Source: Paracoccus sp041927875 (lineage in GTDB: Bacteria > Pseudomonadota > Alphaproteobacteria > Rhodobacterales > Rhodobacteraceae). Taken from it: a stretch of 64,000 nucleotides of DNA. The notes under the pieces were generated by a model, which had not been told where the DNA came from, did no database searches, and worked only from the letters and a program-made list of their open reading frames with translations. The number at the start of each line of letters is the position of its first letter. Within the stretch, counting starts at the first letter, position 1. The translations under genes and the position numbers were made by a program. The DNA lies in assembly GCF_041927875.1 (NCBI RefSeq), contig NZ_JBHFHN010000005.1; one strand, written 5' to 3'. Shown piece after piece: positions 17,575 to 25,078 of this stretch.

Positions 17575-18609
17575 ATGAGCCGCACCCCTGCCACAGGTCG
17601 GCATGGCACCACCGCCCTGCTGCTGCTGGCGGTGGCGGCGGTGGCCGTATCCATCGTGCTGGCTGTCTCGGTCGGGTCGGTGGCGATCCCGCCCGGCACC
17701 GTCTGGGGGATCGTGCTGGACCGCATCAGCCCCGGCCTTGTCACCGCCGACTGGGGGCCGGGGCGCGCCAATATCGTCTGGGAAATCCGCTTTCCCCGCG
17801 CCATCCTTGCGGCGCTTGTCGGGGCCGGCCTGGGGCTGGTGGGGGCCGCGCTGCAAGCGGTGACACGCAACCCGCTGGCCGATCCGCATCTGCTGGGCAT
17901 CTCCTCTGGCGGGGCGCTTGGGGCGATCACGGCGCTGTTGCATACCGGCCTGTTCCTGGGCCTGCTGACGGTGCCGCTGATGGCCTTTGTCGGCGCGCTT
18001 CTGGCGACCGGGCTGGTGCTGTTGGTGGCGCGGCTGGCCGGTGCCAGCAGCGCCGACCGGCTGGTTCTGGCCGGTGTCGCCGTCAGCTTTGTCATCATGG
18101 CCTGCGCCAACATCCTGATCTTTCTGGGCGATCCGCGCGCGACCCATACGGTTGTGTTCTGGATGCTGGGCGGCCTCGCCATGGCGCAGTGGGCGCATCT
18201 CATCTGGCCGCTGGCCGTGCTGATCCCCTGCGCGCTGTGGCTGTGGATGCAGGCCGCGCGCCTGAACGCCATGAGCCTGGGCGACGAGACCGCCGCCAGC
18301 CTGGGGGTCGAGGTCGGCCGTTTTCGCCTGACGGTCTTTGCCGTCTGCGCGCTGATCACCGGGGTAATGGTGGCGTTCTCGGGGCTGATCGGCTTCGTCG
18401 GGCTGATGATGCCGCATCTGGTGCGGCTGCTTATGGGCGGCGACAACCGCCGGGTGCTGCCGGCCTCGGCCTTGGCGGGGGCGGTGTTCCTGATCTGGGC
18501 CGACGCCCTGGCGCGGCTGGTCATGGCCCCCGAGGACGTGCCGATCGGCGTCGTCACCGGGCTGATCGGCGGGCTATTCTTCATCTGGATGATGGCGCGC
18601 CGTCGCTGA
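17575..18609 (+). CDS. btuC: Corrinoid ABC importer, permease (BtuC-like, FecCD family)
   Basis: 344 aa with about ten membrane segments. The conserved block AALVGAGLGLVGAALQAVTRNPLADPHLLGISSGG is present in pieces typical of BtuC/FhuB/FecD, as is the coupling region LGDETAASLGVEVGRFRLTV followed by GFVGLMMPHLVRLLMGGDNR. One permease gene is enough because the protein acts as a homodimer. Last gene of the riboswitch operon; a strong hairpin follows. Confidence 0.87.
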   Translation: MSRTPATGRHGTTALLLLAVAAVAVSIVLAVSVGSVAIPPGTVWGIVLDRISPGLVTADWGPGRANIVWEIRFPRAILAALVGAGLGLVGAALQAVTRNPLADPHLLGISSGGALGAITALLHTGLFLGLLTVPLMAFVGALLATGLVLLVARLAGASSADRLVLAGVAVSFVIMACANILIFLGDPRATHTVVFWMLGGLAMAQWAHLIWPLAVLIPCALWLWMQAARLNAMSLGDETAASLGVEVGRFRLTVFAVCALITGVMVAFSGLIGFVGLMMPHLVRLLMGGDNRRVLPASALAGAVFLIWADALARLVMAPEDVPIGVVTGLIGGLFFIWMMARRR

Positions 18610-18620
18610 ACGGCGCGGGG

Positions 18621-18649
18621 TCTGCCAGCCATCGGTGACGGCTGGCAGA
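18621..18649. terminator. Hairpin between convergent genes
   Basis: TCTGCCAGCC and GGCTGGCAGA make a perfect 10-bp stem in the 52-bp gap between the permease and the convergent reductase gene. Likely bidirectional terminator without a clear T-run. Confidence 0.55.
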
Positions 18650-18661
18650 TCGGTTCTCGCG

Positions 18662-21334
18662 CTATTTCGCTGCGTCGGATGCGTGCTGCATCAGGAACTC
18701 GGTCACCAGGGCGGCGTCGGCCTCATCCAGCCCGGCGTTGGGGATCATCGACGGCAGGATGCCCTTCCACTGCAACTGGGTAAAGCCGCCGGGATCGCGC
18801 GGGCCATGGCAGACGGTGCAGCTTTCGTAAAAGATCCGTTCACCCGGACCCATATTGGCGTAAAGCGCCTGCACAAGGTCGTCCATGCGATCAAGTCCCA
18901 AGGCCGCATCCTCGATCACCGGCAGCGCGGCATCGGTGATGATCGCGGGCCCGTCAAAGGCGCGGTTGGGGCGTTCGGGATCGGTGCATTTGCGCAGGAA
19001 CGCAAGGCAGGTATTGGCCGAGGTCGCCTCGCTGAGGCCAGAGCTGCGCTGCGTCGAGGTGATGAAGTTCACCTGTCCGCCGTTGCAGCGCCCCTTGCTG
19101 TCGACATCGGGCCAGCCGCCTTCATAGATCGACACCACGCCGGGCATGATCTCGTCCGACAGGATCGCACCGGCGATCACCGTGCCACGGTCGTTATACA
19201 GTTCGACCAGATCGCCATCGGCAATGCCGCGCGCCTCGGCATCCTGACGGTTGATCCGCACCGGCTCGCGCCCCTGCACCATATACAGGTTGCGCAGGCT
19301 TTCGCTGTTGGCCATCTGGCTGTGCAGCCGATACCAGGGATGCGGGCTGACCACATGAAGCTGCCCCTCGGCGGCATTGCCCAGGTATTCATGGGGTTCA
19401 AACCAAACCGGCATACCGGGGCAATCGTCATGGTTCATGCGGGCGATGGAATCGCAGAACATCTCGATCCTGCCGGATTCGGTATGCAGAGGATTTGCCG
19501 CCGGATCGGTCAGGAAATCGCCGTGACGCACCCAGTCATAGGCGGTTTCGGGCATCGGCAGGCGCACATGGCCCCGTTCCCAGAAGTCGTCAAAGGGTAC
19601 CGTTTCGGCGGCCGATGTGCGGTCATAGGCGGCGCGCAGGTGGTCAATATAGTCCAGCCCTTCGGTGAACTGCTGTTCCACGCCCAGATAGGCACCCAGT
19701 TCCGCGAAGATGTCGTAATCCGATTTGGCGTCGCCGACCGGCTCGATGATCTTCTTCATCGCATAGACGCGATCGTTGGAATAATGCCCGCCCGAAGACA
19801 GGTCGTCGCGTTCCACGGTGCTGCTGGCGGCCATGATGATGTCCGACCACAGCGTCGCCGCGCACCACCAGACATCCTGGCAGATGATCGTTTCAACGCC
19901 TTCAAGCGCCTTGATCAGCCGGTTGGTATCCTGCTGATGCGACATGAAGTTGTTGCCGGCATTGTAGATGACCTTGACCTGCGGATAGGTCTTTTCGTTG
20001 CCGTTATAGCTGAAGGTCTTGCCGGGGTTTTCCAGCATCTCGGTGATGCGCGAGGCGGGGCAGATGGTCGGCGTCAGGTTCTTGCCCTGGCTCAGGCCGG
20101 TCGGCACCTTGTAGCGCGCCTGCGGCATCCCGCCGTCACCGAAATGCCAGGAAAAGCCCACGCCCTCGCCCGGTTTGCCGATCTTGCCGATCAGCGCGGC
20201 AAAGTTGATCATCACCCAATGGGTCATCTCGCCGTGGTGGGCGCGTTGCAGCGACCAGGCGCCCGCGAACTGGGTGCGCGAGGTGGCGAACAGCTCGGCC
20301 AGTTCGCGGATCTTGTCGGCGGGAATGCCGGTGATCGGCGCCGCCCATTCGGGCGTCTTGGGGGTGCCGTCGTCGCCCTTGACATAGGCGATCCACTTGT
20401 CGGACCCGACGGTGTATTTGGCCAGATAGCCATCGTCCTGCAGGCCCTTGTCCAGCACGTGATGGGCCATGGCCAGGAACAGCGCGACGTCGGTATTGGG
20501 CACGATCCGCAGCCATTCCGCGCCCAGGTAATCATCCGATGCGGTGCGTTGCGGGTTGATGCTGATAAAGCGCACCCCGGCGTCGCGGATTTCCTCCCAC
20601 GGGCCGAAGATGGCGTGATCGGCGATGCGGTGCTGGATGCGGTTGTTCTTGATCGGGTCGCAGCCGACCAGCACGAACACCTGGGTATTGTCGCGGATCA
20701 CCGGCCAGGCAGTCTGCGGCGAGAACGCCTCCATGTCGCCGATGATATGGGGCAGGGCGATTTCGCTGGCGCCCGCCGACCAGTCGCCCACGGTAATCGT
20801 GCAGCCGCCGATCAGGTTGAACAGCCGGCCCTGCAAGACGTTCGGGCGCATGGTGCCGCCGTGGCTCCAGCCGCCATAGGATGAGCTGAACACGGCCTCG
20901 TTGCCGTGTTTGGCAATGGTGTCGACGATGGCTTTCGCCGCCAGCTTGTAGGCGGTGTCCCAGTCGACCTGAACGAAGGGTTCCTTGCCGCGCAGTTCGG
21001 GCTTGGTGTCGCCGGTCTGCCAGCCCTCAAGATAGGATTTGCGCACCATCGGCCCGGCGATGCGGGTCTTGTCATAGGTGCGGTCAAGGATCCCGTGGGT
21101 CAGCATTTCGGTGGGGCGGCCGTCCAGTTCGGGCAGCGGATTGACGGCGATCATGCGGCCGTCGCGCACCACGGCCTCGAACGGGCCATAATGGGTGGCG
21201 CTGAAGATGCGGCCCTTGCGAAAGGAATTGGGGTCGATGGCGGCCAAGGCTGATGTGCCCATCAGCACGGTGGTTCCGGTCAGCGCCAGACCCCCCAGCA
21301 GAAAACCGCGGCGGGTCGGTGAAAGATCGCTCAT
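18662..21334 (-). CDS. Periplasmic TMAO/DMSO reductase with fused C-terminal cytochrome c domain
   Basis: 890 aa. A twin-arginine signal (SPTRRGFLLGG, 5-15) directs export of the folded enzyme. The body is a molybdopterin S/N-oxide reductase of the TorA/DorA/BisC type. The molybdenum ligand is probably S186 in GDWSAGAS, as in Rhodobacter DMSO reductase. The last 60 residues add a small cytochrome c domain with haem-binding CTVCH at 839-843 and a likely axial methionine near 863 (ILPSM). No separate DorC/TorC pentahaem cytochrome or TorD chaperone gene is adjacent, so the built-in haem may take electrons from a periplasmic donor. AAGGAG precedes the ATG. A near-perfect FNR box lies 56 bp upstream. 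The preferred oxide cannot be told from sequence. Confidence 0.9.
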   Translation of the reverse strand: MSDLSPTRRGFLLGGLALTGTTVLMGTSALAAIDPNSFRKGRIFSATHYGPFEAVVRDGRMIAVNPLPELDGRPTEMLTHGILDRTYDKTRIAGPMVRKSYLEGWQTGDTKPELRGKEPFVQVDWDTAYKLAAKAIVDTIAKHGNEAVFSSSYGGWSHGGTMRPNVLQGRLFNLIGGCTITVGDWSAGASEIALPHIIGDMEAFSPQTAWPVIRDNTQVFVLVGCDPIKNNRIQHRIADHAIFGPWEEIRDAGVRFISINPQRTASDDYLGAEWLRIVPNTDVALFLAMAHHVLDKGLQDDGYLAKYTVGSDKWIAYVKGDDGTPKTPEWAAPITGIPADKIRELAELFATSRTQFAGAWSLQRAHHGEMTHWVMINFAALIGKIGKPGEGVGFSWHFGDGGMPQARYKVPTGLSQGKNLTPTICPASRITEMLENPGKTFSYNGNEKTYPQVKVIYNAGNNFMSHQQDTNRLIKALEGVETIICQDVWWCAATLWSDIIMAASSTVERDDLSSGGHYSNDRVYAMKKIIEPVGDAKSDYDIFAELGAYLGVEQQFTEGLDYIDHLRAAYDRTSAAETVPFDDFWERGHVRLPMPETAYDWVRHGDFLTDPAANPLHTESGRIEMFCDSIARMNHDDCPGMPVWFEPHEYLGNAAEGQLHVVSPHPWYRLHSQMANSESLRNLYMVQGREPVRINRQDAEARGIADGDLVELYNDRGTVIAGAILSDEIMPGVVSIYEGGWPDVDSKGRCNGGQVNFITSTQRSSGLSEATSANTCLAFLRKCTDPERPNRAFDGPAIITDAALPVIEDAALGLDRMDDLVQALYANMGPGERIFYESCTVCHGPRDPGGFTQLQWKGILPSMIPNAGLDEADAALVTEFLMQHASDAAK

Positions 21335-21389
21335 CTCTGTCTCCTTTTGCTGATACGCGATGATCTGGCCAGACCCGGCGGGGCCAGCC

Positions 21390-21403
21390 TTGATCTATAT
21401 CAT
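21390..21403 (-). promoter_or_regulatory. FNR/CRP-family box upstream of the TMAO/DMSO reductase
   Basis: TTGAT-CTAT-ATCAT matches 9 of the 10 defined positions of the FNR consensus TTGAT-N4-ATCAA. It is 56 bp upstream of the reductase start, suitable for activation under low oxygen by FnrL or a relative. Confidence 0.7.
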
Positions 21404-21516
21404 CCCATTGATCTGGAATGATATTTCAGCATCAACCGTCTGACGGATGGGGTGCGATCGTCGCAGATGCGCCCGCGCCGGGGCAGCGCGGGCGCGGGCG
21501 GCAGGGCAGGGGGGCG

Positions 21517-22953
21517 TCACACGCCGGGGCCGCAATCCATGCAGTGACGCGGGCGCACCGGGGCGATACCCAGGGCCGCGGCCAGATTTTGCAGGCCGGT
21601 GCGCAGCCCCTCCTCGATCACCGGGTGATAGAAGGGGCGTTCCAGCATCTGTTCGACCGTCAGCCGCGATTGCAGCGACCACGCCAGCAGATGCGCCAGA
21701 TGCTCGGCGCGCGGGCCGATCATCTCGGCCCCCAGAAAGCGCCCGCTGCCGTGTTCGGCGTAAAGATGCAGCAGCCCGCGGTTGATCCCCATCACCCGCG
21801 ACCGGCCTTGATCGGCCCAATCCAGCGCCCCGGTGGCGAAATCGGCACCGCGCGCGGACAGCGCCTTGTGGCCCTCACCGACGATCATGATCTGCGGGTC
21901 GCTGAACACGATCCCCAGGGCGGGGGTGCGCAAAAAGCGTCGCACATCGGGGAAGTTCGCGGCATTGGTGCCGGCGGCAAAGCCATCGGCCACAGCCTCG
22001 TGCAGCAGCGGATGTTCGGCGGTGGCATCGCCCGCGATAAAGATGTGGCTGTCGCCGCATTGCCCCGACAGGGGATCGAACAGCGGGATGCCGCGATCGT
22101 CCAGCGTCAGGCCGGTCGTCTCCAGTCCCAGGTCATCGACATTGGGCCGCCGCCCGGTCGCCACCAGAACCCGGTCCACGCGGGTCTGGCGGCTGTCGCC
22201 GTCGCGGCCATGGGTCAGGGTCACCCCGTCCCCATCCCGCGCGACGGCGGTGATCGGCTCATCAGGCAGAAAGGTGAACTCGGCGGTCAGGATGTCGCGC
22301 GCGGCCGCCAGCACCTTGGGGTCGGCCAGCGGCCCCACCAGCCCGTCCCGCCCGAACAGCGTCACCTTCACCCCCAGCCGATGCAGTGCCTGGCCCAGTT
22401 CCAGCCCGATCACCCCGGCACCGATCACCGCCACCGCGCCCGGCAGGTCATCCCAGTCGAACACGTCATCATTGACGACCAGCCGGTCGCCCAGATCGCG
22501 GAACATCGGCGGGATCGCGGGGCGTGATCCGGTGGCGATCACGATCCGGTCGGCGCGGATGCGGCTGCCGTCGTCCAGTTCCAGCCGGTGATCGTCGATG
22601 AACCGCGCCCGGCCCATGACACGGTGGCGCGCGGGCCAGCCCTTGACGGTATCGACCACCAGCCCGGCAAAGCGGTCGCGCTCGGCCCGCAGCCGCGCCA
22701 TCACCGCGCGCCCGTCGATGCGGGGCGCGGGGTAATGCACGCCGAAGGTGGCGGTCTGGCTGCCATGATGCGCGGCCTCGGCGGCGGCGATCAGCAATTT
22801 CGAGGGCATGCAGCCCACCCGTGCACAGGTCGTGCCATAGCGCGCGCCCTCGATCAGCAGCAGATCATCGGTGATCCGGCTGGCCTCGCGGTAGGCGCGC
22901 ATCCCTGCGGTGCCGGCGCCGATGATTGCGATCTGCACATGTCTGTCAGCCAT
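21517..22953 (-). CDS. Dihydrolipoamide dehydrogenase-like flavoprotein with C-terminal CxxC
   Basis: 478-aa class I pyridine nucleotide-disulfide oxidoreductase. An FAD motif (IGAGTAG, 11-17) and an NAD motif (VIGAGVIGLELG) are present. The redox disulfide is C43-C48 in TTCARVGCMPSK, a variant of the usual GGTCLNVGCIPSK. The dimer-interface catalytic HP pair is near the C-terminus (FYHPVIEEGL). The protein then ends in CMDCGPGV with C471 and C474, an extra CxxC not usual in lipoamide dehydrogenase but reminiscent of the C-terminal thiols of mercuric and thioredoxin reductases. It is not beside 2-oxoacid dehydrogenase genes; the neighbours are an AraC regulator, a DUF302 protein and an AhpD-like protein. 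Physiological substrate unknown. Confidence 0.85.
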   Translation of the reverse strand: MADRHVQIAIIGAGTAGMRAYREASRITDDLLLIEGARYGTTCARVGCMPSKLLIAAAEAAHHGSQTATFGVHYPAPRIDGRAVMARLRAERDRFAGLVVDTVKGWPARHRVMGRARFIDDHRLELDDGSRIRADRIVIATGSRPAIPPMFRDLGDRLVVNDDVFDWDDLPGAVAVIGAGVIGLELGQALHRLGVKVTLFGRDGLVGPLADPKVLAAARDILTAEFTFLPDEPITAVARDGDGVTLTHGRDGDSRQTRVDRVLVATGRRPNVDDLGLETTGLTLDDRGIPLFDPLSGQCGDSHIFIAGDATAEHPLLHEAVADGFAAGTNAANFPDVRRFLRTPALGIVFSDPQIMIVGEGHKALSARGADFATGALDWADQGRSRVMGINRGLLHLYAEHGSGRFLGAEMIGPRAEHLAHLLAWSLQSRLTVEQMLERPFYHPVIEEGLRTGLQNLAAALGIAPVRPRHCMDCGPGV

Positions 22954-23045
22954 TTTCCGTCTCTCCTGCTTGGGTCATGGCGCAAGGTGGCGATGATCGG
23001 CGCGACGATGAAGGGCAGATCGTCGAAGATTGCCAGCCAATCGTC

Positions 23046-23981
23046 TCAAGCTCGCGCTGTTGTGCGGGCCTCGGCTGCGGCCATGGCATAGCGCCGCCGC
23101 GCCGTGCTGGGGGTCATGCCCATCTGGCGGGCAAAGGCCTTGCCAAAGGAAATGTCGCAACTATAGCCCAGATCATGCGCGATGTCGGCGACCGACCGGT
23201 CGGTGCGTTGCAGCATCTGCACGGCCAGTTGGCAGCGGATCATCAGCAGCGTTTCGGCTGGCCCGCGCCCGGCGCGTTCGGAAAACCGCCGCGCAAAGGT
23301 GGCGCGCGACATGGCCACCTGTTCAGCCAGGCTGGCCACCGTCCAGTTGCGGTCGGGGGCCTGATACATCGCCAGCACCGCCGGTGCCAGGGCGCGGTCG
23401 GCCAGCAGCGCGATCACCCCGCCGCCCAGACCGGGCAGATCAAGGCTTTGGCGCAACGCCAGCACGAACAGAACCGTCGTCAACGAGGTGACGATCTCGA
23501 CCGCGCCGGTGCTGCGCGCCTCGGCCTCGCGGCGGATCAGGGTGATGATCGCGTCCAGCTCTCCGCTGTCGACATCGGGATGCAGGTGCAGGATGTCGGG
23601 CAGCCCCTCGAACAGCATCGGCCCGACCAGCCGGTCATAGGCAAAGCGCCCGCACAGTAGATCCAGTTCGGGGCGGCCGGCCCCCTCAGGCGCGAACAGG
23701 CCGGGGTTGCGTTGCAGCCTTGCCGGGCCGGTGCCGCAATCGGCATTGCGCAGCCGGTGGCCCACCCCGCGCGGCAACAGCAGCAGCGAGCCAGCCCCCG
23801 CCACCAGCGGCGGCGCGCCGGGCAGGTCGATCCGCACACTGCCCGACAGCACGACGTGAAAGGCGGCCTCGCCGGGCGGGGACGGGTCGTGATCGACAAA
23901 GCAAGGCCCCGACATGTGGCAGCGCACATCAAGCGAGCCTTGCAGCCGACAAAGGCCGATCAGATCGCCAACACCTTGCAT
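23046..23981 (-). CDS. AraC-family transcriptional regulator with cupin sensor domain
   Basis: 311 aa; ATG at 23981 preceded by AGGAGG. The N-terminal half is a cupin_6-type sensing domain (GEAAFHVVLSGSVRIDLPG, then GSLLLLPRG). The C-terminal 100 residues carry two helix-turn-helix motifs (TVASLAEQVAMSRATFARRF and SVADIAHDLGYSCDISFGKAF). It lies 9 bp downstream of the DUF302 gene and 92 bp upstream of the flavoprotein, all on one strand, so it probably regulates this cluster. The inducer is unknown. Confidence 0.9.
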   Translation of the reverse strand: MQGVGDLIGLCRLQGSLDVRCHMSGPCFVDHDPSPPGEAAFHVVLSGSVRIDLPGAPPLVAGAGSLLLLPRGVGHRLRNADCGTGPARLQRNPGLFAPEGAGRPELDLLCGRFAYDRLVGPMLFEGLPDILHLHPDVDSGELDAIITLIRREAEARSTGAVEIVTSLTTVLFVLALRQSLDLPGLGGGVIALLADRALAPAVLAMYQAPDRNWTVASLAEQVAMSRATFARRFSERAGRGPAETLLMIRCQLAVQMLQRTDRSVADIAHDLGYSCDISFGKAFARQMGMTPSTARRRYAMAAAEARTTARA

Positions 23982-23990
23982 CGCGGCCTC

Positions 23991-24467
23991 CTACGGCAGT
24001 TGCGCCCCGATGGCGCGGGCGATCAGCGCCTCGGGCTTGGCAAGGGCCGCGGCCTTGTCACCCGTCAGCCCGTGCCGCCCCCTGACCCCGCCATTGGGGT
24101 GGAACACCACGGTCACGGCATCATCGTCACCGATATCCTGACGCACCAGCACCCGCAGCGGCAGATCCAGCGCCAGATCGGGGCTGTCTTGCATCAGCGG
24201 GGTTCCCGCCGCCGGGTTGCCATAGATCAGCACGACCGTGGGCGGCATGTCCAGCCCGGCGCCGCGCGCGGCCTCGGCATGGTCGATCTCGGCAAAGATG
24301 CGCAGGCCGTTGTCGCCGAAACCGGCGCGCAGCCGATCCAGCGTTTCGGCAAAGGGATAGGCGCTGCGCAGCCGGGTCGGGCCGTCATCGCCCGCCAAGG
24401 CAGGCAGCACCGTCGCCGCCGCCAGCACCGCACCGACCGCCAGAATGCGTCCAAAACCCCGGATCAT
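23991..24467 (-). CDS. DUF302 family secreted protein
   Basis: 158 aa with a signal peptide ending near PALA (about residue 25). The core fits DUF302: FAETLDRLRAGFGDNGLRIFAEIDHAEAARGAGL in pieces, the following PPTVVLIYGNPAAGTPLM, and DLALDLPLRVLV. The family has no proven activity and is often found beside thiol or metal stress genes. Its ATG overlaps the stop of the AhpD-like gene by 4 bp (ATGA), showing translational coupling. Confidence 0.85.
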   Translation of the reverse strand: MIRGFGRILAVGAVLAAATVLPALAGDDGPTRLRSAYPFAETLDRLRAGFGDNGLRIFAEIDHAEAARGAGLDMPPTVVLIYGNPAAGTPLMQDSPDLALDLPLRVLVRQDIGDDDAVTVVFHPNGGVRGRHGLTGDKAAALAKPEALIARAIGAQLP

Positions 24468-24814
24468 GCCGCGCCCTCCGCCAGTTCGCCATCGACGGCA
24501 TCCATGACGCGCGCCGAATAGACCAGGGCCGCGCCAGCGTTCAGCGAGACGGCGACGCCCAGGGCCTCGGTGATCTGATCGCGGGTCGCGCCGGCCTTGA
24601 CGGCGGCGGCGGCATGAACCGCGATGCAGCCATCACAGCGCGTGGTGACCGCGACGGCCAATGCGATCAGCTCGCGCGTGCGGGGGTCCAGATGGCCGGT
24701 CTTGTCACCGGCACCCGACAGCATCTGATAGCCGCGCAACGTGTCGGGGCTGGCCTTGCCGATCTCGGCGATGCGCGCCATCAGCCGCGCGCGATAATCC
24801 TTCCAGTTCAGCAT
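24464..24814 (-). CDS. AhpD-like carboxymuconolactone decarboxylase family protein
   Basis: 116 aa from the ATG at 24814, which has an AAGGAG site; longer forms upstream lack one. The alkylhydroperoxidase D signature is clear: E48 followed by C60-x2-C63-x3-H67 in ELIALAVAVTTRCDGCIAVH. In AhpD this cysteine pair reduces a peroxiredoxin using lipoyl/Lpd electrons. First gene of the DUF302-AraC cluster. The presence of an Lpd-like flavoprotein at the end of the cluster suggests a thiol electron-transfer path, which is inference. Confidence 0.87.
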   Translation of the reverse strand: MLNWKDYRARLMARIAEIGKASPDTLRGYQMLSGAGDKTGHLDPRTRELIALAVAVTTRCDGCIAVHAAAAVKAGATRDQITEALGVAVSLNAGAALVYSARVMDAVDGELAEGAA

Positions 24815-25078
24815 CGGTTGCTCCTTCTTTGGGCAAGGATAGGCGATGCGGGCGGGCGGGTTCATGTCAGAACGGCTCATTCTGCTGTCAGATCGTCTTG
24901 ATTGCGGGTGATCCGGGGGCGGGGGCGGCATGATCGCGGCGGCCGTGGCCGGGGTCTTGCCGACCCCGATGCTGTCCGGGCCGGTGCAACGGCTGCGTGG
25001 CCGATCCCTGCGCCACGCTCTTCTTTCTTGCCCAAATACGCATCCGCACCCGCCAGCCGGGCGCCGCCGGGCAGGGGG
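24815..25078. other. Gene-poor gap between xylulokinase and the AhpD-like gene
   Basis: 264 bp without a convincing gene. On the minus strand just after the xylulokinase stop there is a GC-rich hairpin region (about 25045-25075). It is followed by TATTTGGGCAAGAAAGAAG (about 25020-25039), an A-rich tract unlike its surroundings that may be part of a terminator or an extragenic repeat. The promoter of the AhpD cluster should be at the right side of the gene start, but no clear boxes were found. Confidence 0.5.

Noticed and set aside
18635..20884. 749-codon plus-strand frame opposite the TMAO/DMSO reductase
   Set aside because: Antisense shadow of a gene with intact Mo, Tat and haem motifs; low-complexity translation without signals.
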